From positions 514,152 to 578,151 of the forward strand of contig NZ_LQWV01000012.1 of the NCBI RefSeq assembly GCF_001553855.1: DNA of 64,000 nucleotides. The letters run 5' to 3'. A program made the position numbers and the translations under genes. This stretch comes from Streptococcus gordonii. GTDB lineage: Bacteria; Bacillota; Bacilli; Lactobacillales; Streptococcaceae. This document shows, piece after piece, positions 25,620-35,256 of this stretch (positions are counted from its first letter, which is position 1; each line of letters starts with the position of its first letter). The notes beneath the pieces were generated by a model that was not told where the DNA came from, did not search any database, and saw only the letters and a program-made list of their open reading frames with translations.

Positions 25620-26550
25620 ATCTTGAACGTTGTTTGCCAGCGTTACGATTCTTTTTCTTTTTGTTATTGTTAGGACGGTTATCAATAGCCTGGCTTGCTT
25701 TTGGTGTAACGTCTTTCAAATAAGCATTAGCTGACATGGTTTTGGGTGGGTTCTTTTCGTACTCCTCTGCCACTCGTTTCTTCATGTAAGGGCGGATAAA
25801 GAAGTTGATGATAAACTGTTGCAAGATTTGAACAAAACCACCGACTACCCAGTAAAGAGTAACTCCAGCTGGCGCAGTGAGGGAGAAGATGACAATCATG
25901 AGCGGGCTCATATAGATCATTTTCTTCATTTGTTCTTTTTGTTCTTCATCTAGTCCAACGAGTGATAGAAGTGATTGAACATAGTAAAGAACTCCGACGA
26001 CAACTATAAGAATCATACTTTGTTGACCAAGATTGATTCCCAAGAATGAACTTTCGGCAATTCCTTTAGTGTAGCGAGCTGCATAAAAGAGGGCTGAGAA
26101 GAAAGGCATTTGGATTAAGAGAGGTAAACATCCAACACCACCCAACATGCTGATGCCATTTTCTTTTTGAGCGGCCATTAAAGCTTGTTGGGCTGCTAAT
26201 TTCTCTTCCTGAGTTTCCGCATTTTTCATGCGCTCATTGATAGGAGTGAAAATTGGACTTAAATAATTTCTCTTTTCGGACTGATAGGTTGCATTCCAAG
26301 ATTGATAAAGCCCAAGTGGTAGAATGATCAAGCGAACGATAACTGTCACCAAAATGATAGCAAGACCAAAGCCCAGTCCTAAATCACTTGCAAAGTATTT
26401 GATGACTTGACTCATAGGAGCAACCAAGAATTGATAAACAAAGCCTTGACCTGTTGGTTGACCTTGTTTATTGGTCTGGACACAGCCAGAGAGAATCAGA
26501 AGAAGGGTTAAGCCCATTCCTGAAAATAATAAACGTTTAAATGTTTTCAC
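25618..26550 (-). CDS. yidC2: Membrane protein insertase YidC2 (lipoprotein form)
   Basis: This 310-residue protein inserts and folds membrane proteins, working with SecYEG and SRP. A lipoprotein signal ends in the lipobox LSGC (Cys23). It has five membrane segments with the conserved core (VIVRLIILPLG, GCLPLLIQMPFFSALFYAAR). The last 30 residues are very basic (NNNKKKKNRNAGKQRSR), the long positive tail that lets streptococcal YidC2 contact ribosomes. The start is GTG, with AAGGA upstream. No rnpA is adjacent, unlike the yidC1 locus. acyP lies just upstream on the same strand. Confidence 0.93.
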   Translation of the reverse strand: MKTFKRLLFSGMGLTLLLILSGCVQTNKQGQPTGQGFVYQFLVAPMSQVIKYFASDLGLGFGLAIILVTVIVRLIILPLGLYQSWNATYQSEKRNYLSPIFTPINERMKNAETQEEKLAAQQALMAAQKENGISMLGGVGCLPLLIQMPFFSALFYAARYTKGIAESSFLGINLGQQSMILIVVVGVLYYVQSLLSLVGLDEEQKEQMKKMIYMSPLMIVIFSLTAPAGVTLYWVVGGFVQILQQFIINFFIRPYMKKRVAEEYEKNPPKTMSANAYLKDVTPKASQAIDNRPNNNKKKKNRNAGKQRSR

Positions 26551-26626
26551 GATTCTATATTCCTTTTTTAAATGATACCTTTCTATTCTACTGTTTTTTT
26601 CTTAAATATACAATAGTTCCCTAGAC

Positions 26627-26905
26627 CTAATTTGAAATTTTGAAATCTGAGAAAGAATCAAAATTGGCCATTGTTACATCCAGATAGCTTACCTTAGCAA
26701 ATGGTGTAGGACCTTTTCGGATTTCTTGAATAAACTTAGCCATAGAAGCAGAGCTGTCTGCTTGGGCAAGAATACTGACCGTTCCATCCTCATTATTCCA
26801 TACACGGCCTGTAATACCACCAATTTCTAAAGCAAGAGAATAGACGCCCCAGCGAAAACCAACTCCTTGGACCCGTCCCTGAGCAATCATTTTAACTTTT
26901 TGCAT
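26627..26905 (-). CDS. acyP: Acylphosphatase
   Basis: This 92-residue enzyme hydrolyses acyl phosphates such as acetyl phosphate and 1,3-bisphosphoglycerate. The phosphate loop GRVQGVGFRWG (10-20, catalytic Arg18) and the catalytic Asn in GRVWNNEDGTV (about 33-43) are intact. AAGGAGG lies five bases upstream. It is followed on the minus strand by yidC2. Confidence 0.93.
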   Translation of the reverse strand: MQKVKMIAQGRVQGVGFRWGVYSLALEIGGITGRVWNNEDGTVSILAQADSSASMAKFIQEIRKGPTPFAKVSYLDVTMANFDSFSDFKISN

Positions 26906-26958
26906 GACAGCCTCCTTTTTATATCCGACTTAAGCATGAGTTTTATTCTTAAAATTTA

Positions 26959-26967
26959 TGCTATACT
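26959..26967 (+). promoter_or_regulatory. Extended -10 promoter directly before a start codon
   Basis: TGCTATACT ends six bases before the ATG at 26974, so transcription should begin at or next to the A of the ATG. There is no room for a Shine-Dalgarno. Confidence 0.6.
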
Positions 26968-26973
26968 ATTCTT

Positions 26974-27714
26974 ATGAATATTATAACCTCTAAAGCTAAT
27001 AATGTGGTAAAAAAAGCTAAAAAACTCCATCAAAAGAAATACAGAACAGATTCCTACCTAATAGAAGGCTGGCATTTGTTTGAAGAGGCTCTTTCAAGTG
27101 GGGCTGAAATTATCTCTATTTTTGCTTTGCCAGAATATGCGGATCGCCTGTCTGGGTGTAAACAAGTATATTGGTTGAGCCCTGACTTGCTGAGGGATTT
27201 GGCTGATAGCAAGACTCCTCAAGGAATTGTTGCCGAGGTTAGGCTCCAACAAGAAGTCTTGCCAGAGAAACTGTCAGGGAAATATCTTTTTCTAGAAGAT
27301 GTTCAGGATCCGGGGAATCTAGGGACGATTATTCGGACAGCGGATGCGGCAGGTTTTGCTGGGATTTTTATCTCTGAACATTCGGCTGATTTGTATAATC
27401 TGAAGACCTTACGGTCCATGCAGGGGAGTCATTTTCATCTTCCAATCTATCGTCTAGCAACAGCTGACTTGATTGACTTGGCAAAAAAATCAGATCTTCC
27501 TATTTTTGCTTCGACCCTTTCTAATGATTCAATCGATTACCAAAAATTAAAAGGGAGCCAAAACTTTATCTTAGTGATGGGCAATGAAGGACAGGGGATT
27601 AGTTCTATGATAGAAGCTGCAGCCGATCAGTTGGTCCATATCCCTATGAAGGGGAAGGCTGAAAGTTTAAATGTGGCGGTAGCAGCTGGAATTTTAATCT
27701 TTTATTTAAGCTAA
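26974..27714 (+). CDS. TrmH/SpoU family RNA 2'-O-methyltransferase
   Basis: This 246-residue SPOUT methyltransferase has an N-terminal substrate-binding domain (1-95, YLIEGWHLFEEAL) and a C-terminal trefoil-knot domain. The knot motifs are LEDVQDPGNLGTIIRTADAAG, ILVMGNEGQGIS and VHIPMKGKAESLNVAVAAGI. It probably methylates a ribose in 23S rRNA or tRNA; the exact site is not readable. The start matches the usual family N-terminus (MNIITSK), yet it has no ribosome site, which suggests a leaderless mRNA. Confidence 0.9.
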   Translation: MNIITSKANNVVKKAKKLHQKKYRTDSYLIEGWHLFEEALSSGAEIISIFALPEYADRLSGCKQVYWLSPDLLRDLADSKTPQGIVAEVRLQQEVLPEKLSGKYLFLEDVQDPGNLGTIIRTADAAGFAGIFISEHSADLYNLKTLRSMQGSHFHLPIYRLATADLIDLAKKSDLPIFASTLSNDSIDYQKLKGSQNFILVMGNEGQGISSMIEAAADQLVHIPMKGKAESLNVAVAAGILIFYLS

Positions 27715-27758
27715 AATTTAGGAATTAGGTTATAATAAAGGCAAATGGAGGTGATTCT

Positions 27759-28250
27759 ATGCCTTATCAAAATGATGATGAGTTTATGGCCTACGTGGGA
27801 CATTTGATTGAGAAGCCCAGCGTCCAGCGCTTGAAGGGTATTCCACATCATTTGCATTCCAATCGGCTTGAACATTCTATCAATGTAAGTTATACTAGTT
27901 ATAAGATTGCGAAAAAATTGGGCTGGAATAAGCGCAGTACAGCTAGAGGTGCTCTTCTTCATGATTTGTTCTATTATGATTGGCGGGTGACTAAATTTAA
28001 GAAAAGCCATGCTTGGGTTCATCCCCGTTTGGCGGTTCGAAATGCTCGGAAGCTAACCAAATTGAATAAAGTCGAAGAGGATATTATCATTAAGCATATG
28101 TGGGGCTTAACAATTGCGCCACCACGTTATAAGGAAGCTTATATTGTAACTCTTGTTGATAAATACTGGGCAATCAAAGAAGCAACCTCTCCATGGAGAC
28201 AAAAGCTTCGCAATCGAAAGTTATTTCATCGTAAGATGTTAAAGAATTAA
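27759..28250 (+). CDS. HD-domain phosphohydrolase
   Basis: This 163-residue protein carries the HD signature: His in RLEHSINVSY (about 36-45), the HD pair in GALLHDLFYYD (about 64-74), and a distal Asp in VTLVDKYWA (about 130-138). HD proteins hydrolyse phosphate esters, often nucleotides; the substrate here is unknown. The ribosome site is TGGAGGTGA, and a TATAAT (27731-27736) lies upstream. A BI-1 membrane protein gene follows after 17 bp. Confidence 0.85.
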   Translation: MPYQNDDEFMAYVGHLIEKPSVQRLKGIPHHLHSNRLEHSINVSYTSYKIAKKLGWNKRSTARGALLHDLFYYDWRVTKFKKSHAWVHPRLAVRNARKLTKLNKVEEDIIIKHMWGLTIAPPRYKEAYIVTLVDKYWAIKEATSPWRQKLRNRKLFHRKMLKN

Positions 28251-28267
28251 AAAGGAGACGAGATGTT

Positions 28268-28954
28268 ATGAACAATCGTACAATCATTCAAGATGCAAGT
28301 GGCATCAATACTTTTTATGCAAAAATTTATTCTCTTGTTGGAGTCGGACTTGGAATTTCAGCGCTAGTGTCGGCACTGATGTTGAGTATGTTTCAGTCAG
28401 TTATTGTTTCTGTATTGATGGGCTCTACTTGGATATTCTATGTGGCTATTGCTGCTGAACTTATTTTAGTCTTTGCTGCTTCTGGTATGGCTGTTAAAAA
28501 TAGCCCTGCTGCCTTACCTCTCTTTCTGGTTTATTCTGCATTAAATGGCTTTACCTTGAGTATTGTTCTTGCTCTTTATACTCAATCATCTGTCTTATCT
28601 GCATTTGTAACGGCGTCAGCTATGTTCTTTGCGATGGCCTTTATCGGAAAGGTGACTAAGAAAGATCTTTCTGGAATGGGCCGAGCATTGAGAGCTGCCT
28701 TGTTTGGTTTGATTATTGCTAGTGTAGTGAATATCTTCTTAAGAAATGGAAGTTTTGACTTCTTGATTAGTATTGCAGGTGTCATTATCTTCTCTGGTTT
28801 GATTGCATGGGATAATCAAAAAATTCGTTACGTGTATGAACGGTCAAATGGTCAAGTTGAAAATGGCTGGGCAGTATCCCTTGCTTTGAGTCTTTATCTT
28901 GATTTTATCAACCTCTTCCTCAGCCTTCTTCGTTTATTTGGTCGAAACGACTAA
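28268..28954 (+). CDS. Bax inhibitor-1/YccA family membrane protein
   Basis: This 228-residue protein has seven membrane helices and the family's terminal acidic signature (GLIAWDNQKIRYVYE, then YLDFINLFLSLLRLFG). BI-1 proteins act as pH-dependent calcium leak channels or interact with FtsH-type proteases; the role in streptococci is not established. It is the second gene of a unit with the HD protein and is followed by a strong terminator. Confidence 0.9.
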   Translation: MNNRTIIQDASGINTFYAKIYSLVGVGLGISALVSALMLSMFQSVIVSVLMGSTWIFYVAIAAELILVFAASGMAVKNSPAALPLFLVYSALNGFTLSIVLALYTQSSVLSAFVTASAMFFAMAFIGKVTKKDLSGMGRALRAALFGLIIASVVNIFLRNGSFDFLISIAGVIIFSGLIAWDNQKIRYVYERSNGQVENGWAVSLALSLYLDFINLFLSLLRLFGRND

Positions 28955-29048
28955 TTAATGAACAATGGATTTCTCCTTGCTTGATATTGCCAGTAGAGAA
29001 TTCCATACTGTATGAGAAGAGATCTTTCTCATTGCTATATGAATAACG

Positions 29049-29083
29049 GAGTTAGGACTAGCTTTTAGTCCTGACTCTTTTTT
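29049..29083 (+). terminator. Terminator after the BI-1 gene
   Basis: GAGTTAGGACTA pairs with TAGTCCTGACTC around GCTTT, followed by TTTTTT. Confidence 0.92.
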
Positions 29084-29173
29084 GTATGTATGGGAAGGAG
29101 TCTAGAAGTTTTAGATTTTTTTAGCTAGGGGTTAATTAAAGTTTGTGAAAAAATAATCTGTCCCAAAATACTA

Positions 29174-29188
29174 AATTTTCTGAAAATT
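29174..29188 (+). promoter_or_regulatory. CodY box 1
   Basis: AATTTTCTGAAAATT is a perfect match to the CodY consensus AATTTTCWGAAAATT. It ends two bases before the -35 box of the ilv promoter. Confidence 0.93.
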
Positions 29189-29190
29189 CC

Positions 29191-29218
29191 TTGACATTAT
29201 GGTGAAAAATGGTAACAT
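29191..29218 (+). promoter_or_regulatory. ilv promoter P1
   Basis: A perfect TTGACA -35, 16-bp spacer, TAACAT -10. It would give a leader of about 210 bases before ilvB. Confidence 0.8.
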
Positions 29219-29304
29219 AGAGTATACGTTTTTGAAAAAAGTGATGTCAAGATAGGACTAAGAGCTTTTGGGATATATCTACGAAGCCTTTTAGGATGTG
29301 AGAT

Positions 29305-29331
29305 ATGCTTCTGCGCTTTATTAAAAAATAA
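29305..29331 (+). CDS. Possible leader peptide MLLRFIKK
   Basis: An eight-codon frame within the ilv leader contains two Leu and one Ile codons. AGGATGTGAG precedes it at a workable distance. A leader peptide with branched-chain codons before ilvB suggests attenuation or translational coupling, but I see no clear mutually exclusive terminator/antiterminator pair, so this is tentative. Confidence 0.3.
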   Translation: MLLRFIKK

Positions 29332-29352
29332 TAAAAATCGCTAGTTTTTTTC

Positions 29353-29380
29353 TTGATTTATTGGGAAAAAATGTTATTAT
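29353..29380 (+). promoter_or_regulatory. Possible second ilv promoter P2
   Basis: TTGATT, 16-bp spacer, TATTAT with TG one base before the -10. Transcription would start about 50 bases before ilvB. Confidence 0.55.
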
Positions 29381-29396
29381 TGGTAGCAGAAGTTAG

Positions 29397-29411
29397 AATT
29401 TTTTGACAATT
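29397..29411 (+). promoter_or_regulatory. CodY box 2 (degenerate)
   Basis: AATTTTTTGACAATT matches 13 of 15 CodY consensus positions. It lies just downstream of P2, where binding would block elongation. Confidence 0.5.
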
Positions 29412-29438
29412 CGGAATTTATCTATGAGGGAGGAACAT

Positions 29439-31139
29439 GTGAAGCAAATCAAATTAAAAGAACCAAAAAATGGTTCTGAACTGGTTTTAGAAACCTTGTT
29501 AGAACTTGGTATAGATACAGTTTTTGGTTATCCTGGTGGTGCAGTCTTGCCTTTGTATGATGCGATTTATAATTTTAAAGGTATTCGCCATATTCTAGGT
29601 CGCCATGAGCAAGGTTGCTTGCATGAAGCTGAAGGTTATGCCAAATCAACTGGGAAGTTGGGTGTCGCCATTGTCACTAGTGGACCTGGAGCAACAAATG
29701 CTATTACAGGGATTGCTGATGCTATGAGCGATAGCGTTCCTCTTTTAGTCTTTACAGGACAAGTTGCTCGGGCAGGAATTGGGAAGGATGCCTTTCAGGA
29801 GGCGGATATTGTTGGTATTACGATGCCAATTACCAAGTACAATTACCAGGTACGTGAGACGGCTGATATTCCACGAATTATCACTGAAGCTGTTCATATT
29901 GCAACAACTGGTCGTCCTGGTCCAGTCGTCATTGACTTGCCTAAGGATGTATCTGCCTTGGAAACAGACTTCATCTATTCTCCAGAAGTGAATTTACCAA
30001 GTTACCAACCAACGCTTGTGCCCAACGATATGCAGATCAAGAAAATCTTGAAACAACTATCTAAAGCCAAGAAACCAGTTTTATTAGCAGGTGGTGGTAT
30101 CAGCTATGCGGAAGCTTCTAAAGAATTAAATGAATTTGCAGAGCGCTATCAAATCCCTGTGGTGACCAGTCTTTTGGGTCAAGGTACTATTGCAACTAGC
30201 CACCCACTTTTTCTTGGAATGGGAGGTATGCATGGTTCCTTTGCGGCTAACATTGCCATGACTGAAGCGGACTTTATGATTAGCATCGGTTGTCGTTTTG
30301 ATGACCGTTTGACAGGAAATCCTAAAACTTTTGCTAAGAATGCAAAGGTTGCGCACATTGATATTGATCCAGCAGAAATTGGTAAGATTATTAGTGCAGA
30401 TATTCCTGTAGTAGGCGATGCTAAGAAAGCCTTACAAATGCTTCTAGCAGAGCCAACAGTTCATAACAATACTGAAAAGTGGATTGAAAAAGTTACGAAG
30501 GATAAGAATCGTGTTCGGTCTTATGATAAGAAGGAGCGCGTAGTTCAGCCTCAGGCGGTAATTGAACGCATCGGTGAGTTGACAAATGGGGATGCCATTG
30601 TTGTCACAGATGTAGGGCAACACCAAATGTGGGCAGCTCAATATTATCCTTATCAGAATGAGCGTCAATTAGTTACATCTGGTGGCTTGGGCACCATGGG
30701 ATTCGGAGTCCCTGCTGCTATTGGAGCTAAGATTGCTAACCCAGAAAAGGAGGTTATCCTTTTTGTTGGTGATGGTGGCTATCAGATGACAAACCAAGAG
30801 ATGGCTATTCTCAATATCTATAAGATTCCGATTAAAGTCATCATGCTAAACAATCATTCACTAGGAATGGTGCGCCAGTGGCAGGAAGCTTTCTATGATG
30901 GTCGTACCTCTGAGTCGGTCTTTGATACTTTGCCAGATTTTCAGCTGATGGCTCAGGCCTATGGTGTTAAATCTTATAAATTTGACAATCCAGAGACTAT
31001 TGCTCAGGATTTGGAAGTGCTGAAGGAAGATATACCAATGTTTATCGAGGTGGACATTTCTCGTAAGGAGCACGTTTTGCCAATGGTACCAGCTGGTAAG
31101 AGCAATCATGAGATGTTGGGGGTGAAGTTCCATGCGTAG
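29439..31139 (+). CDS. ilvB: Acetolactate synthase large subunit
   Basis: Joins two pyruvates, or pyruvate and 2-ketobutyrate, in the first common step of branched-chain amino acid synthesis. The 566 residues contain the ThDP-binding halves: FGYPGGAVLPLYDAIY with the catalytic Glu in GRHEQG, and the C-terminal GDGGYQMTNQEMAILNIYKIPIKVIMLNN (split as GDGG...NN). The start is the GTG at 29439, placed six bases after GGGAGGA; an in-frame ATG at 29424 would put that ribosome site inside the gene. Its end overlaps ilvN by eight bases. Confidence 0.95.
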   Translation: MKQIKLKEPKNGSELVLETLLELGIDTVFGYPGGAVLPLYDAIYNFKGIRHILGRHEQGCLHEAEGYAKSTGKLGVAIVTSGPGATNAITGIADAMSDSVPLLVFTGQVARAGIGKDAFQEADIVGITMPITKYNYQVRETADIPRIITEAVHIATTGRPGPVVIDLPKDVSALETDFIYSPEVNLPSYQPTLVPNDMQIKKILKQLSKAKKPVLLAGGGISYAEASKELNEFAERYQIPVVTSLLGQGTIATSHPLFLGMGGMHGSFAANIAMTEADFMISIGCRFDDRLTGNPKTFAKNAKVAHIDIDPAEIGKIISADIPVVGDAKKALQMLLAEPTVHNNTEKWIEKVTKDKNRVRSYDKKERVVQPQAVIERIGELTNGDAIVVTDVGQHQMWAAQYYPYQNERQLVTSGGLGTMGFGVPAAIGAKIANPEKEVILFVGDGGYQMTNQEMAILNIYKIPIKVIMLNNHSLGMVRQWQEAFYDGRTSESVFDTLPDFQLMAQAYGVKSYKFDNPETIAQDLEVLKEDIPMFIEVDISRKEHVLPMVPAGKSNHEMLGVKFHA

Positions 31140-31608
31140 AATGTTGACCGCTAAACTCCAAAACCGTTCGGGTGTTCTAAATCGCTTCACTGGTGTTCTT
31201 TCCAGACGTCAGGTTAATATTGAGAGTATATCAGTCGGAACGACGGAGAATCCTGAAGTATCACGTATCACCATCATCATTGATGTGACTTCATTGGCAG
31301 AAGTCGAGCAGATTATCAAGCAGCTTAATCGTCAAATTGATGTGATTCGAGTTCGAGATATCACAGACCGTCCTCACTTAGAGCGTGAAGTGATTCTGGT
31401 TAAGGTTTCAGCTCCAGCTGAGAAGCGTGCAGAGATCCTGGCCATTATCCAGCCTTTCCGCGCAACGGTAGTGGATGTGGCTCCAAACTCAATTACCATT
31501 CAGATGACTGGAAATGCTGAAAAGAGTGAAGCTTTATTGCGAGTGATTCGACCATATGGTATCAAAAATATCGCTCGTACGGGTGCAACTGGATTTACCC
31601 GCGATTAA
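31132..31608 (+). CDS. ilvN: Acetolactate synthase small (regulatory) subunit
   Basis: This 158-residue subunit raises activity of IlvB and confers valine feedback inhibition. An N-terminal ACT domain (LTAKLQNRSGVLNRFTGVLSRR, 4-75) and a C-terminal ALS-SS domain (about 80-157) are present. The eight-base overlap with ilvB implies coupled translation and balanced subunit levels. Confidence 0.95.
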   Translation: MRRMLTAKLQNRSGVLNRFTGVLSRRQVNIESISVGTTENPEVSRITIIIDVTSLAEVEQIIKQLNRQIDVIRVRDITDRPHLEREVILVKVSAPAEKRAEILAIIQPFRATVVDVAPNSITIQMTGNAEKSEALLRVIRPYGIKNIARTGATGFTRD

Positions 31609-31650
31609 AAATCCTACTTAAATTTGTTAAACCAGCCTTTAAGGCAATAA

Positions 31651-32697
<1,047 letters not shown>

Positions 32698-32716
32698 TCG
32701 GTAAAAAAAGAAACAG

Positions 32717-32752
32717 ATGGGGCAGAGAAATGAATTTCCTGCCTCATTTCTT
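32717..32752 (+). terminator. Hairpin after ilvC (weak terminator)
   Basis: ATGGGGCAGAGAAAT pairs with ATTTCCTGCCTCAT, followed only by TTCTTATC. It could stop part of the transcription before ilvA. Confidence 0.5.
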
Positions 32753-32883
32753 ATCAAATGAAAACTTGCTGTATTTAATGATGCCAGATTCCTTGTTAAA
32801 AAAATGGTAACAGCTGGGATTGGCTTTGGTGTGGTTAATTGATTTCCACGCTTACAAGGATAATACATAAAGAAGGGAATTGT

Positions 32884-34134
32884 ATGCTTGCAGCTAGAGA
32901 TATTTTTAAAGCCCATCAAGTATTAAAAAATGTAGTTGAACGGACTCCACTGGACTTTGACCGTTATTTATCTGAAAAATATGGGGCGACAGTTTATCTG
33001 AAGCGCGAAAATATGCAAAAGGTACGCTCCTTTAAGATTCGCGGTGCTTATTATGCCATTCACCAGCTATCTGAAGAGGATAAAAAAAGAGGAGTGGTCT
33101 GTGCTTCGGCGGGAAATCACGCGCAGGGAGTAGCTTTTACTTGCCATGAGATGAAAATCCCAGCGACTATATTTATGCCTGTTACGACACCCCAGCAAAA
33201 GATTGGACAAGTGCGATTTTTTGGTGGCGATTATGTAACCATTAAGTTGGTAGGAGATACGTTTGATGCATCTGCTAAGGCCGCGCAAGAATTTACCAAA
33301 TCAGAACAACTGACCTTTATTGATCCTTTTGATGATCTAAATGTTCAGGCCGGTCAAGGAACGGTGGCTTACGAAATCCATGAACAAGCCCAAGAAGAAG
33401 GTGTTGATTTTGATCAGATCTTCGTTCCAGTTGGTGGGGGAGGTCTGATTTCAGGAGTTTCAACTTATATTAAGTATGTTGCACCTGGAATGGAAGTGAT
33501 TGGAGTTGAGGCTTCAGGTGCTCAGAGTATGCAAGCCGCCTTTGATCACGGAGAGCCAGTTAAGTTAGAGGAGATTGACAAATTCGCGGACGGAATTGCT
33601 GTCCAAAAGGTTGGGCAATCAACTTATGAAGTGGCTCGTAAATATGTTGATAAACTGGTTGGTGTGGATGAAGGTCTGATTTCAGAGACTTTGATTGATA
33701 TGTATTCAAAACAGGGGATCATTGCTGAGCCAGCAGGTGCAGCTTCCATTGCAGCTTTAGAAGTAATGAAAGAAGAAATCAAAGGCAAAAACGTTGTCTG
33801 CATTATTTCAGGGGGTAACAATGATATCAACCGGATGCAAGAAATGGAAGAACGCGCCCTTATTTACGATGGAATTAAGCACTATTTTGTGGTTAATTTT
33901 CCGCAACGCCCAGGAGCTCTTCGAGAATTTGTGAACAACATTTTAGGTGTCAATGATGATATCACGCGTTTTGAATATATCAAACGTGCCAACAAGGGAA
34001 CAGGTCCAGTTTTAATCGGTATTGCCCTAGGTGATAAGAATGATTATCAAGCTTTGCTTTCACGCTTATCAGAGTTTGATCCTGGCTACATTAATCTTCA
34101 TGGTAATGAGAGCCTATACAATCTCTTGGTCTGA
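32884..34134 (+). CDS. ilvA: Threonine ammonia-lyase (dehydratase), biosynthetic
   Basis: This 416-residue PLP enzyme makes 2-ketobutyrate from threonine, committing carbon to isoleucine. The PLP lysine is Lys51 in VRSFKIRGAYY; the SAGNHAQG phosphate loop and VPVGGGGLISG are intact. A single ACT-like domain (about 330-416) is the short form. The start at 32884 follows GAAGGGA; an upstream in-frame ATG at 32839 lacks a ribosome site. It is separated from ilvC by 186 bp and a weak hairpin. Confidence 0.94.
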   Translation: MLAARDIFKAHQVLKNVVERTPLDFDRYLSEKYGATVYLKRENMQKVRSFKIRGAYYAIHQLSEEDKKRGVVCASAGNHAQGVAFTCHEMKIPATIFMPVTTPQQKIGQVRFFGGDYVTIKLVGDTFDASAKAAQEFTKSEQLTFIDPFDDLNVQAGQGTVAYEIHEQAQEEGVDFDQIFVPVGGGGLISGVSTYIKYVAPGMEVIGVEASGAQSMQAAFDHGEPVKLEEIDKFADGIAVQKVGQSTYEVARKYVDKLVGVDEGLISETLIDMYSKQGIIAEPAGAASIAALEVMKEEIKGKNVVCIISGGNNDINRMQEMEERALIYDGIKHYFVVNFPQRPGALREFVNNILGVNDDITRFEYIKRANKGTGPVLIGIALGDKNDYQALLSRLSEFDPGYINLHGNESLYNLLV

Positions 34135-34224
34135 TTGAGTCTTTGATTACGATTAGGAAAGGAAGATTTGGTTTTGTTGCATACAAGGCTAAATCTTTTT
34201 TGATCTTCTAAGTTTTTTGAACAT

Positions 34225-34266
34225 TGAAAAACACCGCAAAATCTCTGTCTTGTGGTGTTGATTTTT
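34225..34266. terminator. Bidirectional terminator between ilvA and the HAD gene
   Basis: AACACCGCAA pairs with TTGTGGTGTT around ATCTCTGTC, with AAAA on the left and TTTTT on the right; it serves both convergent genes. Confidence 0.82.
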
Positions 34267-34283
34267 ATTTATAGGTCAGGTGC

Positions 34284-35096
34284 TTAAAGGAACAACCTCA
34301 TCAGTTCATGGGCTACACCGTCCTGATCATTTGTTAACCCCAGTTGTTGATCAGCAAAAGGCAGGAGACTAGTATTAGCATTTTTCATAGCATAGCCAGT
34401 ACCAGCGAACTCTAACATTTCAGTGTCATTGTGTTCATCACCAAAAGCAATCAAATCTTTACGGTCAACATTCATGACATTTAAAAGATACTTCAAGGCA
34501 AAGGCCTTGTGAACTCCTTTGGGAGTACATTCAAGAATGTTGAGTGGCCCGCCCCAGGTATTGATGGTCAGCTCATGTTGGTAAAATGAACTCATTTGAT
34601 CGGCTAGGGCATATTTATCTTCTGCTCGTGTCTGCAAGAGGATGACACTAGGATTCTTAGTGACGAGCTGAGGGTTAAACTGATTCTCAGGGACAAAAGC
34701 ATTTACGCCAAATAATTGAGGATTGGCAATTTCTTCGTTGGTGTTGGTAATGTAAAATTTATTGCGGTACTCACCGGCAATAAAGTCTGCTTCAATTTCT
34801 TCTTCTCGAGCAACCATGTCAATTAGAAATGATTTATCCACTGTCAAAGATTGTTCAAATTTCCATTTCTTACCTGGTAGATGTGTTAGAGAGCCATTGA
34901 AGTTAATCATAGGAGTATCCAGCCCCAATTCTTCATAGTACTGGTGAGCCATGCGGTAGGGGCGACCAGTTGTAATGATGACCTTATGACCTTTTTGAGC
35001 GACTTTTTTTATGGTCTCTTTAGTAAAATCTGACAATTGACTTTGCGAATTAAGCAAAGTGCCATCTAGGTCTACAGCAATAATTTTATGCGCCAT
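34284..35096 (-). CDS. Cof-type HAD-IIB family phosphatase
   Basis: This 270-residue protein has all four HAD motifs: VDLDGTLLNS (I), ITTGRP (II), the Lys in CTPKGVHKAFAL (III) and IAFGDEHNDTEMLEFAG (IV). Members dephosphorylate sugar phosphates, nucleotides or PLP; streptococci have several paralogs and the substrate cannot be assigned. It has its own promoter and a shared terminator, so it is monocistronic. Confidence 0.9.
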   Translation of the reverse strand: MAHKIIAVDLDGTLLNSQSQLSDFTKETIKKVAQKGHKVIITTGRPYRMAHQYYEELGLDTPMINFNGSLTHLPGKKWKFEQSLTVDKSFLIDMVAREEEIEADFIAGEYRNKFYITNTNEEIANPQLFGVNAFVPENQFNPQLVTKNPSVILLQTRAEDKYALADQMSSFYQHELTINTWGGPLNILECTPKGVHKAFALKYLLNVMNVDRKDLIAFGDEHNDTEMLEFAGTGYAMKNANTSLLPFADQQLGLTNDQDGVAHELMRLFL

Positions 35097-35126
35097 GTTA
35101 AATCCTCTTCATGTATGATAGTTCCT

Positions 35127-35135
35127 ATTATAGCA
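35127..35135 (-). promoter_or_regulatory. Extended -10 promoter of the HAD gene
   Basis: Minus strand TGCTATAAT, about 30 bp before the start codon. Confidence 0.65.
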
Positions 35136-35162
35136 GATTTTAAGTTTAATGGTAGTGATTTG

Positions 35163-35171
35163 TGTTATAAT
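35163..35171 (+). promoter_or_regulatory. Extended -10 promoter of the DUF1361 gene
   Basis: TGTTATAAT, divergent from the HAD promoter; it gives a leader of about 80 bases. Confidence 0.6.
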
Positions 35172-35256
35172 GAATTTCCAATGGTCGAGGCAGATGGTTG
35201 TAATGAACAATTAAATCTGGTTGGACTTTTTATTTCTAAGTAAGGAGTTTTCTTGT

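Noticed and set aside
29219..29438. T-box riboswitch before ilvB
   Set aside because: No conserved T-box bulge sequence or terminator/antiterminator pair was found; CodY boxes explain control.
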